A DNA stretch of 18,362 bases, taken from contig DATNIW010000171.1 in NCBI GenBank assembly GCA_035604215.1, positions 1 to 18,362 of the forward strand. Direction: 5' to 3'. This document shows, piece by piece, positions 11,968 through 18,362 of this stretch; the first letter of the stretch is position 1; every line of letters begins with the position of its first letter. Under the pieces are notes generated by a model. That model made no database searches. It was not told the origin of the DNA and worked only from the letters and a program-made list of their open reading frames with translations. The translations under genes and the position numbers were made by a program. This DNA is from UBA5070 sp035604215. Lineage in GTDB: Bacteria > Fibrobacterota > Fibrobacteria > UBA5070.

Positions 11968-12692
11968 ACCCTCCGGCTCTGGAGGCGCGCGCCGTGGTCA
12001 AGCGCTATGGAGCCCTGACCGCGGTGGACGGGGTGGACCTTTCCATCGCGGCGGGCGAGTCGGTGGCGCTTCTGGGGCCCAACGGCGCGGGCAAGACCAC
12101 CCTGGTGGAGATGCTGGAAGGGCTGGTGTCCCCGGACGGGGGACGGATTCTGGTGGACGGCCTGGACTGGGCCACCCGGGCCTCTGACATCCGAGGGCGT
12201 CTGGGGACCTGCCTCCAGGACGCCAAGCTGCCGGAACGGCTTCGCGTCCAGGAGACGCTGGAGCTGTTCTGCTCCTTCCATGGAAGGGGACGGGACCGCG
12301 CCGACGAGCTTCTCTCCCTGGTGGATCTGGTCTCGCACCGCCGTCATCTTTGCGGCAAGCTTTCGGGTGGCCAGAGGCAACGATTGGCCCTGGCGTGCGC
12401 CATCGCCGGGGAGCCGCGCATCCTGATCCTGGACGAGCCGACCACGGGTGTGGATCCCGCCGCCCGCCGCCAGATCTGGGAGATCCTGTCCCATCTCCGT
12501 TCCCAGGGAGCCACCCTCCTGTTGACCACGCACTTCATGGACGAAGCCGTGATCCTCTGCGACCGGGTGGTTCTCATGGAATCGGGTCGGATCCTGGACC
12601 AGGGTACCGTGCCGGAGCTGCTCGAACGCGGAGGGGCGTCCAGCCTGGACGACCTGTTCCTGCGCTTGGCGGGGCGAAGGATCCAGGAATGA
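11964..12692 (+). CDS. ABC transporter ATP-binding protein (ABC-2 exporter type)
   Basis: This 242-residue nucleotide-binding subunit shows Walker A G-P-N-G-A-G-K-T (38-45), a Q-loop around C-L-Q-D-A (83-87), signature L-S-G-G-Q-R-Q-R (133-140), Walker B R-I-L-I-L-D-E-P-T-T-G-V-D (152-164) and the H-loop T-T-H190. It resembles the CcmA/YadG/DrrA class that pairs with ABC-2 permeases to export drugs, lipids or polysaccharides, or to support membrane assembly. Its partner is encoded directly downstream with an ATGA overlap (12689-12692). The start at 11964 overlaps the rdgB stop. The cargo cannot be told from sequence; the long open stretch upstream in this frame from 11385 is shadow sequence within rdgB. 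Confidence 0.92.
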   Translation: MNPPALEARAVVKRYGALTAVDGVDLSIAAGESVALLGPNGAGKTTLVEMLEGLVSPDGGRILVDGLDWATRASDIRGRLGTCLQDAKLPERLRVQETLELFCSFHGRGRDRADELLSLVDLVSHRRHLCGKLSGGQRQRLALACAIAGEPRILILDEPTTGVDPAARRQIWEILSHLRSQGATLLLTTHFMDEAVILCDRVVLMESGRILDQGTVPELLERGGASSLDDLFLRLAGRRIQE

Positions 12693-13732
12693 ACAGGAAC
12701 CTCACTCCTGCGCTTCGCGCCCGCGCGGTCCTCCTGTTGACCAGGGCGCATCTGCTCGAATTCTTCCGTGAGCCGGGAATCCTCTTCTGGGCCTTCGGGT
12801 TCCCCTTGCTTCTCTCCTGGGCGCTGGGACTCGCCTTCCTCACCCCGCACCGCGTCCGGGTCACGTTGCTGGTCTCCAGGACGGATTCCGCCGCCATGCG
12901 CGCCGCCTTGCCCGACACCGGGTCCATCGCCCTGCGGGCCATGGACGCTCCGGACGCCATGCGTGCATTGCGCCGCGGAGAGGCCGCGGGAATGGTCGGG
13001 GAGAAGGCCGGTTCGCCCGTCCTCCAACTGGACACCACCACCCAGGAAGGGAACCTCGCCCGGCTTCTGGCGGACCGCGCCCATGGCGGCAAGGCCGGAA
13101 CCGATCTTCGCGTGGAGGCTCCGCAGGCCCTGGCGGGAAGCTACGCCGACTTCCTGTTTCCCGGGATGCTCGCGCTGGGTCTCATGAACGGTTGCGTCTG
13201 GGGCATCGGTTTCGCGCTCATGGATCTTCGCCTGCGCAAGCTGTTGCGGCTGTTCGCGGCCACGCCGCTTTCGCGCGTCGACATCCTGCTCTCCGTCGTG
13301 CTCGCCCGAGGTGCCACCCTCCCCCTGGAGAATCTCCTGCTGTGGGGCTTCGGGGTCCTGGTCTTCGGGGTGGCCATGCACGGCAGCGCGCTCCTGTTCG
13401 CGGTCGTGGCCGCGAGCGCCGCCGCCGCCTTCGCCGGATTGGGCATCCTGGGGGCGAGCCGTGTCCAACAGACCCAGGCGGCCTACGGAATCATCAACGC
13501 CCTGACCATTCCCATGACCATCGTCTCGGGGATCTTCTTTTCCTGGACGCGATTTCCCGTCTGGCTGCATCCGATCGTCGGGGCGCTTCCCCTCACCCTG
13601 GCCGCCGACGCTCTTCGCTCGGTGAGTTCGGAAGGTGCGGGATGGCTCCAGGTGATGCCCAAGCTCGTGGGTCTCTGGGCCTGGGGCATCGGGTGCTCCA
13701 CGCTGGGTCTGAAACTGTTCCGCTGGCGGTAG
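12689..13732 (+). CDS. ABC-2 type transporter permease
   Basis: This 347-residue membrane protein is the partner of the preceding ATPase. After a short amphipathic N-terminus with E-F-F-R-E-P-G-I-L-F-W, typical of ABC-2 permeases, a first helix (about 33-52) leads to an external domain of about 110 residues. A block of about five helices follows from about residue 155: F-P-G-M-L-A-L-G-L-M-N, L-L-R-L-F-A-A-T-P-L-S-R, a Ala-rich helix, and the Q-x-x-x-A-Y-G-I-I-N / F-F-S-W-x-R-F-P pattern near the C-terminus. L-x-A-T-P-L-S-R is the conserved cytoplasmic coupling segment of ABC-2 proteins. Exported substrate is unknown. No clear terminator follows the stop at 13732. Confidence 0.9.
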   Translation: MNRNLTPALRARAVLLLTRAHLLEFFREPGILFWAFGFPLLLSWALGLAFLTPHRVRVTLLVSRTDSAAMRAALPDTGSIALRAMDAPDAMRALRRGEAAGMVGEKAGSPVLQLDTTTQEGNLARLLADRAHGGKAGTDLRVEAPQALAGSYADFLFPGMLALGLMNGCVWGIGFALMDLRLRKLLRLFAATPLSRVDILLSVVLARGATLPLENLLLWGFGVLVFGVAMHGSALLFAVVAASAAAAFAGLGILGASRVQQTQAAYGIINALTIPMTIVSGIFFSWTRFPVWLHPIVGALPLTLAADALRSVSSEGAGWLQVMPKLVGLWAWGIGCSTLGLKLFRWR

Positions 13733-13829
13733 GATCCGCACCGGTCCGTAATCTGACCATGCGTCCGGCGTTTCCCGTGGAAGGGCAATTGCCTGCGCCG
13801 GAACCCTATGATACCCTGTCTGGGCGATC
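13733..13829 (+). promoter_or_regulatory. Promoter region with nested palindromes before the TPR operon
   Basis: TTGCCT (13789-13794) and TACCCT (13812-13817) are separated by 17 bp and make the best sigma-70-like pair in the window; an overlapping TATGAT at 13807-13812 is an alternative -10. The perfect 10-bp palindrome GGCAATTGCC (13784-13793) overlaps the -35 box. An outer inverted repeat TCCGGCG (13764-13770)/CGCCGGA (13796-13802) encloses it. The predicted start point near 13824 leaves a leader of only a few bases before ATG 13830, with no Shine-Dalgarno sequence. Confidence 0.55.
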
Positions 13830-15299
13830 ATGGGAACCTCAGCCATCCTGTTCATGCTGGGAATTCTCTGGGGAGCGGTCGTCGCGCCGCCTTCCGAGGA
13901 TGTCACCTTCCTGCGGAAAGTCGCCCAGGAACTGATGCGCCAGGGACAGCCTTCCAAGGCGTTGGTGCTGTTGCAACGCGCTCGCGCACTGGATTCCCTG
14001 CAACTGGACATCGACCACATGATGAACCAGTGCCGGGCCAAGTTGGGTGGCTGGGTCGCGCCGGACGCCGGTTCCGAATGGAGCGAAGTGGATGGACAGA
14101 TGGACAAGGCCATCCGCGACAAACCGGATTCGATGTTCCAGGTGGGGAAGAGCCTGGCGGCATCGGAGGACATTCCCGGCGCGCTGCGGATCTATCTGCT
14201 CCTTTCTCGCGACAACGCCGCCAACCCCGTCTACATGAGGGCCTACACCGACTTGCGCGCCAGGCAGGACACCACGGTCGCATTCCATCGCGACCTCGCC
14301 GAGCAGGCGGCCTTGCGGGGGCAGACCACCGAATGCCTGGCCCAGTGGCGGCTCGCGTTCGCCGCCAGGCCGGACGACATCGCCTTGCAGCAGAAGGTCG
14401 AAAGGGCCGACAGGGCCTACCAGATGTCCCTGGGGAACTACCGGCTCGGGCTGCAACGCTGCCTGGCGGGGCGCGACGACCTCTGCGCCCTGGACGTGCT
14501 CTCCAAGGCCCTCGTCGCCCATCCCACGGATCCGGGATTCCTGAAAGCGGAAGATTCCCTGCAGCTGCGGCGCAGGGACCTGTTCGCGGCCAGACTGGGC
14601 AGGATCGACGCGATGGCGGATTCCGGCAGGGATCTGGACGCGATGGAGGCCATGGAGGCGCTGAACGGCCTGTACCCGGGAGAGCAGGCGCTGGAGCAGG
14701 CGCAGAGCGCGTTGCAGGACAGGATCGCGCGTCGGCGGATGCGCGACCTGGTGGACAGCGTCACCCGGATGCTCGACTACGCGCTTCGGGGAGGCGACGT
14801 CCAGGGGGCCGAGGCCATGATCGGAGACCTTCGTGCCCGCGGCGTCGCCGGCGGGAATCTGGACAAGCTGAGGGGGAAGATCGATTCCGTGCACGCGAAG
14901 GAACGCAACGCCGCCGCCTTCAAGGAAGCGCTGTCCACCGCGCGTCGGATGCTTGCGAAGGGGGACACCGCCTCGGCCCGCGCCTCGCTTCGCAGGATGC
15001 TCGCCATCCAACCGGAGAGCGCGGTGGCGAAGGGGCTTCTGGCCAGCCTGAACGCGACCCGTCGCGTCCCCAAGCCAGCCGTCGCCAGTCCACCGAAGCC
15101 GGTCCAGACCGCGTCCATCGACGGCGATGCCCCCAAGCACGTCAACGACCTGGTCCTCGCCGGGATCTCCGACTACCGAACCGGGGAGTACAAGAACGCG
15201 ATGGAGAAGTGGCAGCAAGCCCTGCTCCTGGATCCGAAATGCGTCCAGGCCCAGCGGTATCTCGCCAACGTCGGTCGCATGCAGGCGAGGTTGCAATGA
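13830..15299 (+). CDS. Tetratricopeptide-repeat envelope protein
   Basis: This 489-residue protein begins with a hydrophobic stretch (A-I-L-F-M-L-G-I-L-W-G-A-V-V-A) that looks like a signal peptide or anchor. TPR-like helical pairs are visible near residues 25-60 (V-A-Q-E-L-M-R-Q-G-Q-P-S-K-A-L-V-L-L-Q-R), around 210-300 and 375-405, and most clearly at the C-terminus, 446-480 (G-I-S-D-Y-R-T-G-E-Y-K-N-A-M-E-K-W-Q-Q-A). A Pro/Lys/Ala linker (about 410-430) separates the last TPR from the rest. It is a likely protein-interaction scaffold with no catalytic motif. The stop overlaps the following gene (ATGA at 15296-15299), so the two products may act together. The start has a short leader without a ribosome-binding site. 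Confidence 0.82.
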   Translation: MGTSAILFMLGILWGAVVAPPSEDVTFLRKVAQELMRQGQPSKALVLLQRARALDSLQLDIDHMMNQCRAKLGGWVAPDAGSEWSEVDGQMDKAIRDKPDSMFQVGKSLAASEDIPGALRIYLLLSRDNAANPVYMRAYTDLRARQDTTVAFHRDLAEQAALRGQTTECLAQWRLAFAARPDDIALQQKVERADRAYQMSLGNYRLGLQRCLAGRDDLCALDVLSKALVAHPTDPGFLKAEDSLQLRRRDLFAARLGRIDAMADSGRDLDAMEAMEALNGLYPGEQALEQAQSALQDRIARRRMRDLVDSVTRMLDYALRGGDVQGAEAMIGDLRARGVAGGNLDKLRGKIDSVHAKERNAAAFKEALSTARRMLAKGDTASARASLRRMLAIQPESAVAKGLLASLNATRRVPKPAVASPPKPVQTASIDGDAPKHVNDLVLAGISDYRTGEYKNAMEKWQQALLLDPKCVQAQRYLANVGRMQARLQ

Positions 15300-17398
15300 A
15301 TCGCACCCCCACGGCCTCCTCCCTGGTCCTATGCCTGGTCGCCACCACCGTCGCGGCGGATCCGTCCTGGAAGCGGATGGCTCTCCAGCCCCAGGAGGGC
15401 GTGGTTTCCAGCGTGGCGGCCGGAGAATCCCGCATCGCCGTGGGCCTCAGTTCCGGAGCCGTCCGCCTGGTCGATCCTTCCCTGAAGAGTTCCACGCCCG
15501 TGGGGGATGCGGTGTTCGGATCGAAGGGGAAGGTCTGGTCCCTCGCCTGGCATAGGGGCGATCTCTGGATCGCGGCCGCACGGGGCGTGTTCCAGTACCG
15601 CACGAAGGATTCAACGCTCGACCGAACGCAGAAGGACGTCCCCGAGTCGATGCGGACTGGTGTCACGGTCCTGCGCGAACAGAACGACGCTCTCTGGTGC
15701 GCCTCCCCGAAATTCGTGGGTCGCCTGGGCGATCCCTCGCGCGGGGAATTCCAGGAATGGAAGCTGCCGGTCACCGACGATCCCACCGTGCTTCTGGAGG
15801 TGCCGGGGCGGTTGCTGGTCGGGACGACTTCGAAGGGCCTGCTGCTCCTGGACAGCGCCAGCGGGGAGTGGAGCCATTTCGGGCGCGACGAGGGTCTGTC
15901 CTCGGAACAGGTGACAGGGCTGGAGTGGGATGGCGACCAGGTCTTCGTCGCCACGCCCGAGGGCCTGGACGCGATGGATCTTTCCACCCGGCAGATCCGT
16001 CTGGTGGTCAAGAACCTGATGGCGGCATGGATGACCCAGGTCAACGGCGCGTTGATGGTCTCCTCGATCGATGGCTTGTACCGCATCGATGCCAGCACCT
16101 TCGAAACGACTCCGGTCGCCTTGCCCGCGGGCGCCCAGGCGGAGGGAAACCTGGGTCAGGGTCTTGGCGTCGTGGTGGTCGGAGGCAGATCGGAGATCCT
16201 GGCCCGCGACCAGCCCACCATCCTGGGAAGGGATGGACTCCATCTGGATCCAGACGGCTTCCGGATCTCCTTGCCGGGACCCGTGCCGCCGGGAGTGCGG
16301 ATACAGGCCTTCCTCCGCATTCCGGAGTGGCCCGCCGCCCGGATCCCGTTGGACGTCGTCGCCCTCCGGTCCGGAACCGGATGGCTTCTCAAGGTTCCCC
16401 CCGACATCCGGGGAACCATCCAGCTCGACCTGATGGCCACCGCGGAATCGCGGGTGGTCGAATCGCGCAGCTTCGAAGGGGTGGGCGACCGGACGAAGCC
16501 CGTGCTCGACCTCGAGACCGGGCGCGGCGTCGTGCGCGATTCGGAGGTGGTGATCACGGGATCGGCCTCCGGACTCGGACCCCTGAGACTCTGCCAGTTG
16601 CAGCCGAGGAGGCAGGACGTTCCCTTGGCGCTCGAGGGCGAATTCCGGCAGACGGTCCACCTTCGCGAAGGCTCGAACAGGTTTTCGTGGGTCCTGGAGG
16701 ACGCGATCGGGAACCGCGTGTCGAGGGAGGTTTCGATCCGCCGGGACGACAAACCGCCCGTCGTCGGCGCGATTCCCAGGGACACCGTCGACGGCGATTT
16801 CGCGAGGATCCGGATCCCGTACCGCGACCAGAGCGCGGTGACCGTGAAGATCCAGCCCGACGACAGGGTGCGGGTGTCCACCTTCGATTCCTTCGCCGTG
16901 GTCGAAGCCAACCGGCTTTCCACCGGTGACAATTCCTGGAGGATCGCCTTCGAGGACGAGGCAGGCAACGTCTCGGCGGCGGAATTCCACGTCTTCCGGA
17001 AGGGAGACCGCGCCACCACATTCCTGGATTCCCTGGGGAAGGCGGCGGGAACGGCCGTCGCGCAGTCCCGGCCCGGTTCGGCGGGCTCGGGTGGAACGGG
17101 GACATCCCCGGGAAAGTGCGCCACGGCGGGTTCCCTCCACGTGATCCTCTACTACATGGTGGACGGCGAGACCATCCGGAAGGTTTCGCAGAAGTTCTAC
17201 GGAACCAGGGACCTGGACACGGTGCTGATCCGCTGGAACGGATTCCTGGACTCCAGGAAGTGGAGAAGGATGCCCATCGGGACCCTGGTGGAGGTTCCGT
17301 TCTGGACGGACATCGACCAGGACGACCCCGACGTGCGCTCCGCGCTGCGGACGTTCCCCTGGAACCAGATCCCACCCGCCAGGAGACCCGGACCATGA
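15296..17398 (+). CDS. Secreted beta-propeller protein with Ig-like and LysM-like domains
   Basis: This 700-residue protein has a signal peptide (cleavage near V-A-A/D-P). Residues about 30-310 form propeller-like blades, for example G-D-L-W-I-A-A-A-R-G-V-F-Q-Y, R-L-L-V-G-T-T-S-K-G-L-L-L-L-D and D-Q-V-F-V-A-T-P-E-G-L-D-A-M-D, the pattern of two-component regulator propellers. Beta-sandwich segments follow, notably V-V-I-T-G-S-A-S-G near 418 ending in D-A-I-G-N-R-V-S. A Gly/Ser-rich linker then leads to a C-terminal LysM-like module (about 613-670: Y-M-V-D-G-E-T-I-R-K-V-S-Q-K-F-Y-G, I-G-T-L-V-E-V-P-F). It probably binds the cell wall while its propeller senses or docks. It lies between the TPR gene and the diguanylate cyclase gene, each with ATGA overlaps. 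Ligand is unknown. Confidence 0.8.
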   Translation: MNRTPTASSLVLCLVATTVAADPSWKRMALQPQEGVVSSVAAGESRIAVGLSSGAVRLVDPSLKSSTPVGDAVFGSKGKVWSLAWHRGDLWIAAARGVFQYRTKDSTLDRTQKDVPESMRTGVTVLREQNDALWCASPKFVGRLGDPSRGEFQEWKLPVTDDPTVLLEVPGRLLVGTTSKGLLLLDSASGEWSHFGRDEGLSSEQVTGLEWDGDQVFVATPEGLDAMDLSTRQIRLVVKNLMAAWMTQVNGALMVSSIDGLYRIDASTFETTPVALPAGAQAEGNLGQGLGVVVVGGRSEILARDQPTILGRDGLHLDPDGFRISLPGPVPPGVRIQAFLRIPEWPAARIPLDVVALRSGTGWLLKVPPDIRGTIQLDLMATAESRVVESRSFEGVGDRTKPVLDLETGRGVVRDSEVVITGSASGLGPLRLCQLQPRRQDVPLALEGEFRQTVHLREGSNRFSWVLEDAIGNRVSREVSIRRDDKPPVVGAIPRDTVDGDFARIRIPYRDQSAVTVKIQPDDRVRVSTFDSFAVVEANRLSTGDNSWRIAFEDEAGNVSAAEFHVFRKGDRATTFLDSLGKAAGTAVAQSRPGSAGSGGTGTSPGKCATAGSLHVILYYMVDGETIRKVSQKFYGTRDLDTVLIRWNGFLDSRKWRRMPIGTLVEVPFWTDIDQDDPDVRSALRTFPWNQIPPARRPGP

Positions 17399-18362
17399 GG
17401 AAACAGGGGCATTTGCTGGGGATTCGCGGACAGTTCCTGTTGCTGCTGGGGGCGGTGATCCTGTTCGTGGCGACGTCCACGACCATGCTCGCCACGCATT
17501 CCCAACGAAGTTCGCTCCTGCTCGAACGGAAGCTCCGGGGTTCCTCCGTGCTCCGTTCCTGGAGCAGCCTGTGCCGACAGCGCCTCCTCAGCGACGAGTC
17601 GGTCAATCTCTCGATGTGGGACTTCGTGGACGACATGATGAAGCACGAAAGCGCCATCGAACAGATCTACCTGGTGGACACCGCCGGGACGATCCTCATG
17701 CACAACGACCAGTCCAGGCTCGGATCGAGGTGCCCGGCGCAGGAACTGCGCGACCTGGGCTCCAGGACCGACACCGGGATCTCGGAGGAGAAGGGACCGA
17801 TGGGCGTGCATCTGCGCTTCCAGCAGACCATCGTCGTCTCGGGCCGCCGGTTGGGCTACGCCGTCGTGGTCTTCTCCTCCGCGGGGATCGAAAGCGGCAT
17901 CAAGCAGTCCATGATCTACATGGTCCTGGTGGCCTCGGGGATCGGGTTTGTGGGGATGCTGCTCGCCTCCATCCTGGTCTACCAGGTGACGCGACCCATC
18001 CAACTGCTGGTGGACGGCGTGAAGCGCTTCGGCGAGAAGTTCGATCCGGAGGACCCGCAATCGGCCGACGTGAAGATCCAGTTCCTGTCGTTCAACGAGA
18101 TCGGAGACGTGCGGGATTCCTTCAACAGCATGACCTCGGCGTTGAGCCGGAGCATGTCCGAGCGCAAGCGGCTGAAGGAGGAGACGGGCGCGCTGCGCGT
18201 CCAGGCGAGCACGGACGGGATGACGGGACTTTTGAACAAGAGGCAGTTCCAGGAGGAGTTCCCCGTGCTGCTCCAGCTCGCGGCCAAGAAGGACTCGCCG
18301 CTGTGCCTGATGCTGCTGGACATGGACCACTTCAAGCAGTTGAACGACACCATGGGACACGG
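17395..18362 (+). CDS. HAMP-GGDEF diguanylate cyclase (3' end outside window)
   Basis: The frame is open from ATG 17395 to the window end, giving 322 complete codons. A first helix (about 12-32) and a second (about 173-197) flank an extracytoplasmic sensor of about 140 residues that includes Y-L-V-D-T-A-G-T-I-L-M-H-N, a Cache/PAS-like strand pattern. A HAMP linker starts Y-Q-V-T-R-P-I-Q-L-L (about 196-250). The GGDEF domain opens with S-T-D-G-M-T-G-L-L-N-K-R-Q-F (272-285), and L-L-D309-M-D311-H-F-K-Q-L-N-D supplies the metal-binding and substrate residues. The GG(D/E)EF loop itself lies beyond the window, so activity cannot be confirmed. The start overlaps the propeller gene stop (ATGA) with AGGAG about 9 bp upstream, suggesting that the TPR and propeller proteins form a sensory complex controlling c-di-GMP. 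Confidence 0.88.
   Translation, partial: MRKQGHLLGIRGQFLLLLGAVILFVATSTTMLATHSQRSSLLLERKLRGSSVLRSWSSLCRQRLLSDESVNLSMWDFVDDMMKHESAIEQIYLVDTAGTILMHNDQSRLGSRCPAQELRDLGSRTDTGISEEKGPMGVHLRFQQTIVVSGRRLGYAVVVFSSAGIESGIKQSMIYMVLVASGIGFVGMLLASILVYQVTRPIQLLVDGVKRFGEKFDPEDPQSADVKIQFLSFNEIGDVRDSFNSMTSALSRSMSERKRLKEETGALRVQASTDGMTGLLNKRQFQEEFPVLLQLAAKKDSPLCLMLLDMDHFKQLNDTMGH

Noticed and set aside
1..18362. CRISPR arrays, tRNA or rRNA genes, insertion sequences and phage genes
   Set aside because: No regularly spaced short repeats with unique spacers, no tRNA- or rRNA-like conserved stretches, and no transposase, integrase or structural phage proteins were recognised on either strand.

Overview
The window is a G+C-rich chromosome segment in which every supported gene reads on the + strand, mostly packed with start/stop overlaps (ATGA, TGATG, TAGTG, TTGA). 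The best taxonomic clue is the TIGR02147-type regulator at 3780-4622, a family abundant in Fibrobacterota. It fits with lipoproteins, a Minf_1886-family protein and a futalosine-type menaquinone gene. My best guess is a high-GC Fibrobacterota or a related environmental lineage; this is an inference from gene content, not a phylogeny.

Layout. (1) 1-3638: the 3' part of a repeat-rich, membrane-anchored PEGA protein, a Minf_1886-family protein, MqnA (chorismate dehydratase) and an amidohydrolase that is probably the aminodeoxyfutalosine deaminase of the same pathway. (2) 3639-3779: an A+T-richer regulatory gap with three copies of TGTTCGCAA. (3) 3780-9308: TIGR02147 regulator, lipoprotein, three-haem cytochrome lipoprotein, DUF4266 lipoprotein, DUF3570 outer-membrane protein, TlpA-like thioredoxin, CcdA/DsbD-like transporter and a small secreted FN3-like protein. 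(4) 9309-11282: a new promoter region, then a second cytochrome plus DUF3570 pair paralogous to the first. (5) 11299-13732: RdgB/HAM1 pyrophosphatase and an ABC-2 exporter (ATPase plus permease). (6) 13733-18362: a palindrome-containing promoter region, then a TPR protein, a beta-propeller/LysM-like protein and a HAMP-GGDEF diguanylate cyclase cut by the window end.

The most interesting part is 3780-11282. Both DUF3570 proteins and the small FN3-like protein carry copies of D-x-(V/I)-(S/T)-G-A-S. This matches the consensus at which ApbE-type transferases attach FMN covalently (D-x-x-(S/T)-G-A-(T/S)). There are two sites in the first DUF3570 protein, three in the second and one at the predicted mature N-terminus of the FN3-like protein. 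With two three-haem lipoproteins, a Cys-Gly-Cys-tailed DUF4266 lipoprotein, an envelope thioredoxin and its CcdA-like electron supplier, this looks like a cell-envelope electron-transfer module using haem, covalent flavin and thiols. No ApbE gene lies in the window, so the transferase would have to be encoded elsewhere. The adjacent menaquinone genes could supply the quinone pool, but a functional link is only inferred.
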